NCBI RefSeq assembly: GCF_021739025.1
Contig: NZ_JAKKOT010000005.1
Span: forward strand, 186,001-250,000
Source: Gordonia liuliyuniae
Lineage (GTDB): Bacteria > Actinomycetota > Actinomycetes > Mycobacteriales > Mycobacteriaceae
Reading direction: 5' to 3'
DNA: 64,000 nt
The notes below the pieces were generated by a model. The model was given only the letters and a program-made list of their open reading frames with translations. It made no database searches and was not told the DNA's origin. Numbering within the stretch: the stretch's first letter is position 1; each line of letters begins with the position of its first letter. The translations under genes were made by a program, and so were the position numbers. Positions 51,832 through 61,122 of this stretch are shown piece after piece.

Positions 51832-54159
51832 TCAGGCGTCTGCCGTCTCGTCGGACTTCTCGTCTGCGTCGTCGCGGACGAGGACGAGGCTGATCTTGCC
51901 GCGCTCGTCGATGTCAGCGATCTCGACTTGGAGCTTGTCGCCCACCTTGACGACGTCTTCGACCTTGCCGATGCGCTTGCCGTTGCCCAGCTTGCTGATG
52001 TGGATCAGTCCGTCGCGGCCCGGGAGCAGCGAGACGAACGCGCCGAACGCGGGCGTCTTGACGACCGTGCCGAGGAAGCGTTCGCCGACCTTCGGCAGTT
52101 GCGGGTTGGCGATGGCGTTGACCTTGTCGATCGCAGCCTGAGCGGACAGGCCGTCGGCCGCGCCGATGAACACGGTGCCGTCGTCCTCGATGGAGATGTT
52201 GGCACCGGTGTCTTCGGTGATCCCGTTGATCGTCTTGCCCTTGGGGCCGATCAGCTCGCCGATCTTGTCCAACGGGATCTTGATGGTCGTGATCCGCGGA
52301 GCGAACGGGCTCATCTCGTCCGGCTCGTCGATGGCCTCGGACAGGACGTCCAGGATCGTCAGGCGTGCCTGCTTGGCCTGGCTCAAAGCGCCGGCGAGAA
52401 CCTTCGACGGGATGCCGTCCAGCTTGGTGTCGAGCTGGAGCGCGGTCACGAACTCCTTGGTGCCTGCGACCTTGAAGTCCATGTCGCCGAACGCGTCCTC
52501 GGCGCCGAGGATGTCAGTGAGTGCGACGTAGCGCGTCTCGGTCTTGCCGTCGATGGTGACCTCATCGGAGACGAGGCCCATCGCGATACCCGCGACCGGC
52601 GCCTTCAGCGGGACACCGGCGTTGAGCAGCGACATGGTCGCCGCGCAGACCGAACCCATCGACGTCGAACCGTTGGAGCCGAGGGCTTCGGACACCTGAC
52701 GGATCGCGTACGGGAACTCTTCGACGCTCGGCAGGACCGGCACGAGTGCACGCTCGGCGAGCGCGCCGTGGCCGATCTCGCGGCGCTTCGGCGAACCGAC
52801 GCGACCGGTCTCACCGGTCGAGTACGGCGGGAAGTTGTAATGGTGCATGTAACGCTTGCTCGTCTCGGGGCCGAGCGAGTCGATGGTCTGCGCCATCTTG
52901 ACCATGTCGAGCGTGGTGACACCCATGATCTGGGTCTCGCCTCGCTCGAACAGCGCACTGCCGTGAGCGCGCGGGATCAGGCCGATCTCCGCCGAGAGTG
53001 CGCGGATGTCGGTGATGCCGCGACCGTCGATACGGAAGTGGTCGGTGAGGATGCGCTGGCGCACGAGCTTCTTGGTGAGCGAGCGGTAGGCCGCGCCGAT
53101 CTGGCCTTCGCGGCCTTCGAACTTGTCGCCCAACGCCGCGAGGACGTCGCCCTTGAGCGCGTCGGTCGCGTCGTCGCGCTCCTGCTTGCCCGCGATCGCG
53201 AGAGCTTCGCTCAGCCGCGCGGTGGCGAACTCGGCGACCGCGTCGTAGACGTCGTCCGCGTAGGCCGGGAACAGCGGGAACTCGCGGGTCTCCTTGGCTG
53301 CTGCGGCGGCGAGCTGCTTCTGCGCCTCGCAGAGCTGGGCGATGAACGGCTTGGCGGCCTCGAGGCCTTCGGCGACGATCGCTTCACTCGGGGCCTGCGC
53401 GCCGCCTGCGATGCGGTCGAGAACGTTCTCGGTGGCCTCGGCCTCGACCATCATGATGGCGACGTCGGCGGCCTCAACCGACCCGCTCGCTCCGCTCCCG
53501 GCGTCGGCGCCTTCACCGGAGACGATGCGGCCGGCGACGACCATGTCGAACACGGCGCCTTCGAGCTGATCGACGGTCGGGAACGCGACCCACTGGCCCG
53601 CCTTGTTCTCGTCGCGGCCTTCGCCTTCACCGGCGAGGGTCGGGATGAGGGCGACGCGGACGCCGCCGACGGGGCCGGAGAACGGCAGACCCGAGATCTG
53701 GGTGGACGCCGATGCCGCATTGATCGCGAGGACGTCGTACAGGTCCTTCGGGTCGAGCGACAGGATGGTCTCGACGACCTGGATCTCATTGCGGAGACCG
53801 TCGACGAACGACGGGCGCAACGGACGGTCGATGAGACGGCAGGTCAGGATCGCGTCGGTCGACGGGCGGCCTTCGCGGCGGAAGAACGACCCCGGGATCC
53901 GGCCCGCGGCATACATGCGCTCTTCGACGTCGACGGTCAGCGGGAAGAAGTCGAAGTGCTCCTTCGGCGACTTGGACGCGGTGGTCGTCGAGAGGAGCAT
54001 CGTCCCCTCGTCGAGGTATGCGACGACCGAGCCTGCGGCTTGCAGGGCCAGACGTCCGGTCTCGAAGCGGATGGTCCGCTGGCCGAACGCGCCGTTGTCG
54101 ATGACGGCGGAGACTTCGGTAATCGATTCGTCGAAGTCGTCGGTGATGACATCAGTCAT
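51832..54159 (-). CDS. pnp: Polyribonucleotide nucleotidyltransferase
   Basis: 775-residue phosphorolytic 3'-5' exoribonuclease (GpsI in related genera). Two RNase PH domains (about 18-150 and 340-560) joined by a helical linker, then KH (about 600-660, [16 protein letters not shown]) and S1 (about 675-745, [19 protein letters not shown]). Acidic C-terminal tail. ATG at 54159 with a GAGGGA site. Downstream of rpsO in the same direction, an arrangement widespread in bacteria. Confidence 0.95.
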   Translation of the reverse strand: MTDVITDDFDESITEVSAVIDNGAFGQRTIRFETGRLALQAAGSVVAYLDEGTMLLSTTTASKSPKEHFDFFPLTVDVEERMYAAGRIPGSFFRREGRPSTDAILTCRLIDRPLRPSFVDGLRNEIQVVETILSLDPKDLYDVLAINAASASTQISGLPFSGPVGGVRVALIPTLAGEGEGRDENKAGQWVAFPTVDQLEGAVFDMVVAGRIVSGEGADAGSGASGSVEAADVAIMMVEAEATENVLDRIAGGAQAPSEAIVAEGLEAAKPFIAQLCEAQKQLAAAAAKETREFPLFPAYADDVYDAVAEFATARLSEALAIAGKQERDDATDALKGDVLAALGDKFEGREGQIGAAYRSLTKKLVRQRILTDHFRIDGRGITDIRALSAEIGLIPRAHGSALFERGETQIMGVTTLDMVKMAQTIDSLGPETSKRYMHHYNFPPYSTGETGRVGSPKRREIGHGALAERALVPVLPSVEEFPYAIRQVSEALGSNGSTSMGSVCAATMSLLNAGVPLKAPVAGIAMGLVSDEVTIDGKTETRYVALTDILGAEDAFGDMDFKVAGTKEFVTALQLDTKLDGIPSKVLAGALSQAKQARLTILDVLSEAIDEPDEMSPFAPRITTIKIPLDKIGELIGPKGKTINGITEDTGANISIEDDGTVFIGAADGLSAQAAIDKVNAIANPQLPKVGERFLGTVVKTPAFGAFVSLLPGRDGLIHISKLGNGKRIGKVEDVVKVGDKLQVEIADIDERGKISLVLVRDDADEKSDETADA

Positions 54160-54449
54160 GTAGTGAGAATCCCTCGTGTAGTTCGGCCGCGGTCTGTCGC
54201 GACCGGCATATGCAGTTGCAGACCCGTCGCATTTCGCGACGGATCGGGGTGGATAAGAGACAGGAGCGGCCGCGGGAGTCGTGGCCAGCGCGTCGTGCGC
54301 TGTGAGTAGACGGCCTTCGATCGAAGCGGCCGGAGTTTGTCACTTCCGACAGCCACTACCGAGGACCGATCTGACGATTCACGACTGGGTTGCCGCTGCA
54401 GGCAGGTCATCGCACCGGGTCGATCTTACCATTTCCGCTGCGTAATACA
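54160..54449 (-). other. Long pnp leader region
   Basis: About 290 bp between the rpsO terminator and the pnp start, with no convincing gene on either strand. On the minus strand a TAAGAT -10-like element lies near 54425, just after the rpsO terminator. A hairpin CCGTCGC-atttc-GCGACGG is at 54224-54242 and is a possible regulatory stem in the pnp 5' leader; in other bacteria such stems are cut by RNase III for pnp autocontrol. Confidence 0.4.
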
Positions 54450-54487
54450 CTTCGAGGCCGTGACCCTGGCGGGTCGCGGCCTCGAAG
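54450..54487 (-). terminator. rpsO terminator
   Basis: Inverted repeat with an 11-bp perfect outer stem (CTTCGAGGCCG and CGGCCTCGAAG) extended inward by a near-paired seven bases to a TGGC loop. It lies 16 bp after the rpsO stop and is followed on the minus strand by tgtatt. Confidence 0.75.
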
Positions 54488-54503
54488 AGATCACGGGGGT
54501 GCG

Positions 54504-54773
54504 TCAGCGACGCATGCCCAGGCGCTCGATCAGCGAGCGGTAGCGGGTGATGTCGACGCTCGCCAAGTACTTGAGCAGGCGACGACGGCGACCGACCAGC
54601 AAGAGCAGACCACGACGGCTGTGGTGGTCGTGCTTGTGCTCCTTGAGGTGCTCGGTCAGGTCCTTGATCCGCTTCGTCAGCATCGCGACCTGAGCCTCCG
54701 GCGAACCGGTGTCGGTCTCGTGGACGCCGTACTCGCTGAGGATGGCCTTCTTCTCGTCGGCGGTAAGAGCCAT
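54504..54773 (-). CDS. rpsO: 30S ribosomal protein S15
   Basis: 89 residues, standard length. Binds 16S rRNA helices 20-22 in the platform. Contains the signature [22 protein letters not shown] and [24 protein letters not shown] at 54773 (MALTADEKK) with AAGGAG; the upstream open frame is not part of it. Between ribF and pnp, as in mycobacteria. Confidence 0.97.
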   Translation of the reverse strand: MALTADEKKAILSEYGVHETDTGSPEAQVAMLTKRIKDLTEHLKEHKHDHHSRRGLLLLVGRRRRLLKYLASVDITRYRSLIERLGMRR

Positions 54774-54900
54774 GAGAGTCTCCTTGATTTTCAGTTCCGT
54801 GCTCGGACTCACCCACCAGCGGGCGAGGGTGCGCCACCACGGACCGCAGCTGACACCAGCGGGTGACCTTACCAGGGCCGACGCCCAAGCGAAGAATCGT

Positions 54901-55866
54901 TCAGTTCTCGTCCGCGGACAGGATCGTCCGCGTGCGCGTCACATCGTCGCTGATGGCGGCGATCAGCGCGTCGACACCGTCGTACGACTCCATGCCACGC
55001 AGCCTGCTGACGAAGTCGACGGCGACGTGCTGACCGTAGAGGTCTGCGTCGAGGTCGAGGACGTACGCCTCGACGGTCCGGTTGCGACCGGAGAACGTCG
55101 GATTGGTGCCGACCGAGACCGACGCCGCGTAGCGCCTGCCGAGCCGGAACCCTTCCCCTTCCTTGTCGCCGAGGACGGTGAACCACGCCGCGTACACGCC
55201 GTCGCCGGGGATCGCGGCATGCTCAGGCGGGGCGATGTTCGCCGTCGGATACCCGAGGTCGCGGCCTCGTCGTTCACCGTGGACGACAGCGCCCTCCACG
55301 CGGTGCGGTCGGCCGAGGGCTTCGGCCGCGAGTTCGACGTCGCCGGATGCGATGCACGAGCGGATATACGTCGACGAGTAGGTCACGGCATGCTCGCCGA
55401 ACAGCGACACCGCCGTCACCTCGAACCCGAACCGCTGCCCGAGTTCGCGCAGTTTCGGGACGTCGCCGAGCGCCTTGTGGCCGAAGGTGAAGTTGTCTCC
55501 GACGACCACCTCCGCGGCATGCAACTCTTCGACGAGGACCTCGTGAACGAATTCCTCCGGCGACTGCGCCGCGACCGTCGATGTGAACGGGATGACGCAG
55601 AACACGTCGACTCCCATCTCCTCGGCGAGATCGGCGCGACGACGGAGTGTCGACAGCTGGGGCGGGTGTGTCCCCGGGCGGACGACCTCAGACGGGTGCG
55701 GGTCGAACGTCATCAGCACGGACGGGACACCTCGCTCGGCAGCGGCCCGCGTCGCCGCAGTCACCAATTGGGCGTGCCCACGGTGAATACCGTCGAACAC
55801 ACCGATGGTCACCACACAGCGGCCCCACCCGGCAGGTACATCGTCCAATCCTCGCCAACGCAACAC
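54901..55866 (-). CDS. ribF: Bifunctional riboflavin kinase/FAD synthetase
   Basis: 321 residues. The N-terminal FMN adenylyltransferase domain has [16 protein letters not shown] and the C-terminal riboflavin-kinase domain has [11 protein letters not shown] and VSVGTNPTF. Makes FMN and FAD from riboflavin. The start is GTG 55866 ([15 protein letters not shown]); upstream is promoter shared with divergent mntR. Upstream of rpsO. Confidence 0.94.
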   Translation of the reverse strand: MLRWRGLDDVPAGWGRCVVTIGVFDGIHRGHAQLVTAATRAAAERGVPSVLMTFDPHPSEVVRPGTHPPQLSTLRRRADLAEEMGVDVFCVIPFTSTVAAQSPEEFVHEVLVEELHAAEVVVGDNFTFGHKALGDVPKLRELGQRFGFEVTAVSLFGEHAVTYSSTYIRSCIASGDVELAAEALGRPHRVEGAVVHGERRGRDLGYPTANIAPPEHAAIPGDGVYAAWFTVLGDKEGEGFRLGRRYAASVSVGTNPTFSGRNRTVEAYVLDLDADLYGQHVAVDFVSRLRGMESYDGVDALIAAISDDVTRTRTILSADEN

Positions 55867-55929
55867 GCTTCTACAGTACGGCGCGGGACTCGGTCGGGCA
55901 CGGCGCGGTGGACGACTCAGCTCACGACG

Positions 55930-56631
55930 ATGGGTATGGTCATGCATATGCCCGACTCTCGACCGGTCGACGAACTCTCGTCTGTGACCCAGGACTATCT
56001 CAAGGTGATCTGGACGACGCAGGAATGGTCCGATGTGAAGGTCACGACCAAGCTGCTCGCCGAGAAGCTCGGGGTCTCCCCCTCCACAGCCTCCGAAGGT
56101 ATCCGGAAACTCGCAGATCAGGGCCTCGTCGATCACGCGCCGTACGGTGCGGTGACGCTTACCGACGAAGGCAGCGAGGCTGCGATCAGTATGGTGCGAC
56201 GGCACCGACTGCTCGAGACGTTCCTGGTGCGCGAGCTCGGGTACGGCTGGGACCAGGTCCATGAGGACGCCGAAGTGCTCGAGCACGCGGTCTCCGAACG
56301 GCTGCTCCGGCACATCGACGTCAAACTCGGCCACCCGAAGCGCGACCCGCACGGCGACCCGATCCCGGGAGTCGACGGCAGCGTCCCCGATGCTGCGGCC
56401 CTTCAGCTCGCCGATCTCGGCGTGGACGAGTCCGGTGTCATCAACCGCATCTCCGACTCGGATCCGGAGATGCTCCGCTACTTCGAGGAGATCGGCATCG
56501 CGTTGGACTGCCGCGTCCGCATCTCCGAGAAACGGCCGTTCGCCGGGACGGTCACGATCTGCGTCGACGACGGCGACCCGATCCACCTCGGCGACATCGC
56601 CGCCCGCGCCATCTTCCTCCACCGAGGCTGA
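55930..56631 (+). CDS. mntR: Manganese-responsive DtxR-family repressor MntR
   Basis: DtxR/MntR-type metalloregulator, 233 residues from ATG 55930; ATGs at 55936, 55942 and 55948 are alternatives and the last (MPDSRPVDELSSV) may be correct. Winged helix about 25-80 (KLLAEKLGVSPSTASEGIRKLADQGLV), metal/dimer domain with RRHRLLETFLV and HEDAEVLEHAVSERL, and a C-terminal SH3-like FeoA domain. Matches mycobacterial MntR (Rv2788) in sequence and in position by ribF. Represses Mn2+ uptake when manganese is plentiful. A Mn2+ riboswitch is also in this window. Confidence 0.88.
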   Translation: MGMVMHMPDSRPVDELSSVTQDYLKVIWTTQEWSDVKVTTKLLAEKLGVSPSTASEGIRKLADQGLVDHAPYGAVTLTDEGSEAAISMVRRHRLLETFLVRELGYGWDQVHEDAEVLEHAVSERLLRHIDVKLGHPKRDPHGDPIPGVDGSVPDAAALQLADLGVDESGVINRISDSDPEMLRYFEEIGIALDCRVRISEKRPFAGTVTICVDDGDPIHLGDIAARAIFLHRG

Positions 56632-56661
56632 GCTCCCCTATCGCAGCCTCACCTCTCTTGT

Positions 56662-56741
56662 CGCAGCCTCAATGTGTCGTAGCAGCGTGGGTGCAGACTG
56701 CTACGACGAAATGAGAGCGCGAGGCCGCAGTTGAGGCTGCG
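56662..56741. terminator. Nested palindromes downstream of mntR
   Basis: Outer arms CGCAGCCTCA (56662-56671) and TGAGGCTGCG (56732-56741) and inner arms GTCGTAGCAG (56676-56685) and CTGCTACGAC (56698-56707). An additional copy of tcgcagcctca is at 56641 and related gaggctg covers the mntR stop. Likely bidirectional terminator between mntR and the convergent small gene; a repeat element is the alternative. Confidence 0.55.
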
Positions 56742-56815
56742 GCACTGGGGTTGACGCTGCGGCGGAACCGATTCCACTCGAGCCCCTCCACCGTTCACCG
56801 GCGTCGACCATCACG

Positions 56816-57112
56816 TCAGCGCGGAGGCCACTCTCCGGGCCCCGGCCTCTGCGGCGGCGGGGGACTCTGCGGCGGCGGGGGACTCTGCGGGGACGGAGGC
56901 CTCTGAGTCGGCACAACTGTGGGCCACGGGGCCGGCGCAGTAGGTGGACGTTGCATTCCACGTGGATAGACAGGCTGTGGCGGGGCTCCCCATCCGATAG
57001 GCCCCGTCGGGTACGCACCGCCCGGACCGCGTGGAATGTTCCTGCGAGCCTTGAAGGCGTGTACTGCTAGTCCGATCAACGCGCCCGGGATGATTCCCCA
57101 GAGAGCCGCCAT
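56816..57112 (-). CDS. Small proline-rich membrane protein
   Basis: 98 residues: one hydrophobic segment near the N-terminus (about 2-21, ALWGIIPGALIGLAVHAF), a basic stretch KARRN, then a Pro/Gly/Gln-rich tail with PPPPQS repeats. The tail comes from an 18-bp DNA repeat. The start is uncertain: the frame is open for eleven codons upstream of ATG 57112 without ATG or GTG. Tail and single helix resemble many small actinobacterial membrane proteins with no known role. Confidence 0.55.
   Translation of the reverse strand: MAALWGIIPGALIGLAVHAFKARRNIPRGPGGAYPTGPIGWGAPPQPVYPRGMQRPPTAPAPWPTVVPTQRPPSPQSPPPPQSPPPPQRPGPGEWPPR
56851..56904. repeat. Three-unit 18-bp repeat in the proline-rich gene
   Basis: gcggcggcgggggactct at 56851-56868 and 56869-56886 (identical), and gcggggacggaggcctct at 56887-56904. 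Encodes PPPPQS-type hexads on the minus strand. Confidence 0.8.
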
Positions 57113-57202
57113 CGCGACGGCAGTGAAGAACGGGTGCAGCGAGAATCAAAGCATCGTCGGCGTCTCACCTCGGAGCCAAATGCCCCGGTTAAGGTCGACG
57201 GT

Positions 57203-58639
57203 ATGCCCAATGCGTCTCCTGACTGCCACGTCGAAACCGTTCACGGCCCTGTCCGTGGCAGACGAGTCGCCACGAGCAGCGGCTCGACCGTTGCGGCTTT
57301 CCTCGGAATCCCCTATGCCGCACCACCTGTCGGCGCCCTCGCGTTCGACGCGCCCATGCCTCCCACGCCGTGGACGGCGGTTCGGGACGCGACCGAGTAC
57401 GGTCCGGCGGCGCCGCAGGTCGGATACCCGGAGCCGATCGCGTCGATCCTGGAGAACGTTGTCGCTCCGGGTGATGAGTACCTGAACGTCAATGTGTGGA
57501 CTCCCGACCCGGCGGCGGACAGTCTGCCCGTTCTGGTGTGGATCCACGGCGGCGCGTTCACCCGCGGCGCCAATCGCATCGCGATCTATGCGGGCGACAC
57601 CTTCGCCCGGGACGGACTGGTGTTCGTCGGCGTCAACTACCGTCTCGGCGCTCCCGGTTTCGCCTCCCTCGACGGCGCACCCGAGAACCGCGGTCTCCTC
57701 GACCAGATCGCCGCGCTCGAGTGGGTCCGCGACAACATCGCCGCGTTCGGCGGCGATCCGTCGCAGATCACCGTGATGGGCGAGTCCGCGGGCGCCATGA
57801 GCGTCGCCGCACTGCTGTCCTCGCCACGGTCCGTCGGCCTGTTCGATCGGGCGATCATGGAGAGCGGCAACGGGATCAGCGCGGCGACGGTCGACGACGC
57901 CCGGCGGGTCACCGCGCGGACGTCGGAGATCCTCGGCGTGGAACCGACCGCCCAGGCGTGGGCGAGCATCGACGCCGACAGACTGCTCCGGGCACAGACT
58001 GACACGGCTTTGGAACTCTCGGTGAACCCCGATCCGACGGTGTGGGGCGAGTCGGTCGTGGCGGCCGGGCTCGGCGTCATGAGCTTCATGCCCGTCGTCG
58101 ACGGCGACGTGCTCCCGGACATCCCGATCTCGTCGATCGCCGCGGGTGGCGGACGCGGTGTTCGGCTCCTGGCCGGGTGGAACGCCGACGAGTTCCACTT
58201 CTTTCTCGCACCCTCCGGTGTGGTCGCCGCCGTCGACACCGCCGCCGCGCGTGCCGTCCTGGACCGAATGGGAGCGTCGCCGGACCGGTTCGACGACCTC
58301 GTGACGGCCGGCGCGACAGCGGGCGACGCGCTCTGCGCCGAACTCACCCGCCACGGCTTCTCCGACCCGACACGCGCCATCGCCGACGCCCGACCCGACG
58401 ATCAGACGTTCGTGTACGAGTTCGGCCGACACAGTCCGGTGATGGGGATCCGCGCGGGTCACGCCGTCGAGATCCCGTACGTCTTCGACCACGTCGACGA
58501 CGCCCACTCACTCGTCGGCCCCGACCCCGACCACGGGCTCGCCGAGCGAATGCACGCCGCGTGGACGTCGTTCGCGATGACGGGCGACCCGGGGTGGGCA
58601 GCGTATCGCCCCGGCGACGAGCCGCACCTACTGGTCTGA
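57203..58639 (+). CDS. Type-B carboxylesterase/lipase
   Basis: 478 residues, alpha/beta hydrolase. HGPVRGRRVATSSG start, IPYAAPPVG, the oxyanion loop WIHGGAFTRG and the nucleophile elbow GESAGAMS are clear; a late HAVEIPYVFDHV segment provides His. No signal peptide is visible, so it is probably cytoplasmic. ATG 57203 (MPNASPDCHVET); the open frame begins 23 codons earlier. Hydrolyses carboxylic esters; natural substrate unknown. Confidence 0.88.
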   Translation: MPNASPDCHVETVHGPVRGRRVATSSGSTVAAFLGIPYAAPPVGALAFDAPMPPTPWTAVRDATEYGPAAPQVGYPEPIASILENVVAPGDEYLNVNVWTPDPAADSLPVLVWIHGGAFTRGANRIAIYAGDTFARDGLVFVGVNYRLGAPGFASLDGAPENRGLLDQIAALEWVRDNIAAFGGDPSQITVMGESAGAMSVAALLSSPRSVGLFDRAIMESGNGISAATVDDARRVTARTSEILGVEPTAQAWASIDADRLLRAQTDTALELSVNPDPTVWGESVVAAGLGVMSFMPVVDGDVLPDIPISSIAAGGGRGVRLLAGWNADEFHFFLAPSGVVAAVDTAAARAVLDRMGASPDRFDDLVTAGATAGDALCAELTRHGFSDPTRAIADARPDDQTFVYEFGRHSPVMGIRAGHAVEIPYVFDHVDDAHSLVGPDPDHGLAERMHAAWTSFAMTGDPGWAAYRPGDEPHLLV

Positions 58640-58673
58640 TATCCAGGCGATCCGACGACGGCCACACAGTTGC

Positions 58674-58698
58674 CGACGTAGACGTAGACGTAGACGTA
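58674..58698. repeat. 6-bp tandem repeat after the carboxylesterase gene
   Basis: Four successive cgtaga-type hexamers (cgtagacgtagacgtagacgta) about 35 bp after the esterase stop codon and about 85 bp before the NERD gene. Confidence 0.75.
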
Positions 58699-58781
58699 CG
58701 GCAGTCAAATGACGCAGCACACCTGGCGTCTGATACACAACATGATGTGCAGTTGCACTTCGTTGGCTATCCAGGAGCGGC

Positions 58782-60146
58782 ATGTCGAACCACGGACACC
58801 TCATTGGGCATTACGCGGGAACCACACTGCCACCGCAGTACGAATACACGATCACCGGAGAGTCGACCGCACGTCGACTCGAAGCATTCTGTCTGGCCAT
58901 CGCGGTCGCGGCGGCACTCATCCCGTTCGCATCGCTGCTCTTCCATGCCACAGGCGCATCCGCGTCGACCTTCGCGTTACCGGTTTCGCTGTCTGTCTCA
59001 GTGATCCTCGCAATCGGGTTCGTCGTCGCAAGCGGATACGCGATTCGACTCAACTCATGGTTCGCCGCCGGCGCGACGATCCTCGTCTCCATTCTCTTGG
59101 GAGCGGCGACGACCTCACCGCCGGTCTTCGTACCACTGCTGATCGGCTGGGCCTTTCTGATCGCCGCGGTCATCTCGAAGAACGCCCTTGTCGCGACACG
59201 ACCGATCGCACCGACCATCGATGATCGACTGACCGCACAGCGGGTGATCGGCCAACCCGGCATCGGGTTGATGTCTGAACAGGCCTTGCACGAGTCAGGA
59301 ATGGATATAGACGCACTTCGCAAAGGGATGATCGGGGAGCAACTCTCCGGTGACATCTTCCTGCGGGAGATCGAACGGGCCGGGCTGGCTCCGTACGTTC
59401 AGATCGTGCACGGGTTGAAGTACCCCGGCTCGGTCCACGCCGACATCGATCATGCACTCGTGTGCGCGAATCGTGTGCTCCTGGTGGACTCGAAGTACTG
59501 GCAGGCGATGCACTGGCGATGGTTCGGCGACGCGATGGTCGGCGGGGCCGACCAGGATCAACAGGTACGCGACAGTGGGTTCACCCATGGCGTCACTGTG
59601 GTTCGGCAGATGTTCCACCCGATCGAAGTAGGCGCCGCTGTGCTTCTGCACCCGAGCAGCCCGGGCACGATCACCGTCGACAACTCCATGGCGGGTACAC
59701 ACCCGCCACTGGTCGCCGCCTCCGAAGGCATCGCGCCCCTCCTCGACTGGCTGCGTGGAGCGCTTCCGCCGACCCAGGATGAGTATCGACGCCTCCAATC
59801 GCAATCCATGCGGATGGTCCTGTCGATCACGGATGGATTCAGTGCACCGTTCGTAGCCGCCACCGCAGCGCCGGCGATCACGCCAGTCGTTCCAGGGGTT
59901 GACCAACCGAGCATCGTGCGGTCGACATTGCGCTCGACCGGTTCCGAAGCGGCGAACATCGGCCGGTGGTATCTCAACCGTCGCCGCCGCAAGCGCGCCG
60001 ATTTCCAACAGAAGGCGTCGCTCGCGGATGCTCGACGGCAGCAACGGCATGCGACACTCATGCAGCGTCGCCAAGAACAGGTCCTCCGGATGCAACACGA
60101 CGAACTCAATTCCCAGCGACCGGTCCGGAAGCGGAAGATGTGGTGA
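58782..60146 (+). CDS. NERD-domain (nuclease-related) membrane protein
   Basis: 454 residues. Three or more membrane segments in residues about 33-135, then a NERD domain (about 180-260): GMIGEQLSGDIFLREIE, ADIDHALVCANRVLLVDSK with the Asp-x-Asp/Lys core of the restriction-endonuclease-like fold. A middle region and an Arg/Gln-rich basic C-terminal tail (about 395-454) follow, the tail suited to nucleic-acid binding. ATG at 58782 with an AGGAG site. Function unknown; NERD proteins are suspected nucleases. Not part of the conserved synteny of the surrounding genes. Confidence 0.82.
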   Translation: MSNHGHLIGHYAGTTLPPQYEYTITGESTARRLEAFCLAIAVAAALIPFASLLFHATGASASTFALPVSLSVSVILAIGFVVASGYAIRLNSWFAAGATILVSILLGAATTSPPVFVPLLIGWAFLIAAVISKNALVATRPIAPTIDDRLTAQRVIGQPGIGLMSEQALHESGMDIDALRKGMIGEQLSGDIFLREIERAGLAPYVQIVHGLKYPGSVHADIDHALVCANRVLLVDSKYWQAMHWRWFGDAMVGGADQDQQVRDSGFTHGVTVVRQMFHPIEVGAAVLLHPSSPGTITVDNSMAGTHPPLVAASEGIAPLLDWLRGALPPTQDEYRRLQSQSMRMVLSITDGFSAPFVAATAAPAITPVVPGVDQPSIVRSTLRSTGSEAANIGRWYLNRRRRKRADFQQKASLADARRQQRHATLMQRRQEQVLRMQHDELNSQRPVRKRKMW

Positions 60147-60221
60147 TCTCCCGGCGGCGAGCCGCGACGGCGTGAAGTCTGTCGTCGACGCGCGCACTCC
60201 CGCTATAGGGGCACCGGATTC

Positions 60222-61121
60222 TCAGCGCAGGTTGGCTGGCCGCACCACCATGACCGAGCTGGCGCGCCGCCCCTTCTCCTGGACCAGCGCGATAGCCTGC
60301 CCGGACGGGTCGACGACGGTGTAGACGCCCTTGTGGCCGATCGGCTCGAGCCAACGTCCCTGGCTGATCGACTCGGCTTCGTCGTCGGAGATGTCGCGCA
60401 GCGGGAAGCAGAGTTTCGCAGCGTCGTCGATGCCCATGCTGAGGCCGGGCTGTGCGGTGACCGCGTCCATCGTGCGGGCGCGTTCGAGGGTGAACGGTCC
60501 GACCGCGGTTCGGCGCAGCGCAGTGAGATGCCCGCCGACACCGAGTCCGGCCCCGAGATCGCGTGCGAGGGAGCGAACGTAGGTACCCGACGAACAGTCG
60601 ACTTCGACGTCGAGGTCAATGAATCCGTCGGTCCGTCGGGTGTCGAGTACGTCGAAGCGAGACACCGTCACCCGCCGCGCGGCGAGTTCGAACTCCTCAC
60701 CGGTCCGGGCCAACGCGTGCGCGCGTTTGCCGTCGACCTTGATGGCGCTGACGCGTGCAGGCACCTGATCGATCTCTCCGGTCAGCTCGGCGACTCCGGC
60801 CGCGATCTGGTCGCCGGTCACCGCGGACGTGTCGAACGTGCCGATCGGGGCGCCTTCGGCGTCGTCGGTGTCGGTTGACTGTCCGAGCCGGATGGTCGCC
60901 GTGTACGACTTCGTCGTCAACGACAGCAGGCCGAGAAGTTTGGTCGCGCGTTCGATGCCGAGTACGAGGACCCCGGTGGCCATCGGGTCGAGCGTGCCGG
61001 CGTGGCCGACGCGGCGAGTCCCGAAAGCCTTGCGCGACTTGGCGACCATGTCGTGGCTGGTGACGCCTGCCGCCTTGTCGAGGACGAGGAGCCCGGCGTT
61101 CTCGATGGACAGATCTGCCAT
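60222..61121 (-). CDS. truB: tRNA pseudouridine(55) synthase TruB
   Basis: 299 residues; makes pseudouridine 55 in the T-loop of tRNAs. Catalytic Asp45 is in GHAGTLDPMATGVLVLG; the opening VLDKAAGVTSHDMV is standard. The C-terminal PUA-like region is present (about 225-299). ATG at 61121, one base from the pptT stop. Order truB-pptT-pptH matches Rv2793c-Rv2795c. Confidence 0.95.
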   Translation of the reverse strand: MADLSIENAGLLVLDKAAGVTSHDMVAKSRKAFGTRRVGHAGTLDPMATGVLVLGIERATKLLGLLSLTTKSYTATIRLGQSTDTDDAEGAPIGTFDTSAVTGDQIAAGVAELTGEIDQVPARVSAIKVDGKRAHALARTGEEFELAARRVTVSRFDVLDTRRTDGFIDLDVEVDCSSGTYVRSLARDLGAGLGVGGHLTALRRTAVGPFTLERARTMDAVTAQPGLSMGIDDAAKLCFPLRDISDDEAESISQGRWLEPIGHKGVYTVVDPSGQAIALVQEKGRRASSVMVVRPANLR

Positions 61122-61122
61122 G

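Noticed and set aside
54709-55929. Large N-terminal domain on MntR
   Set aside because: The open frame runs antisense to ribF and rpsO and lacks any recognisable domain; MntR homologues begin near the ATGs at 55930-55948.
56811-57149. Alternative minus-strand frame over the proline-rich gene
   Set aside because: It yields a mixed Ser/Arg/Ala peptide without a membrane helix; the overlapping frame has a convincing hydrophobic segment.
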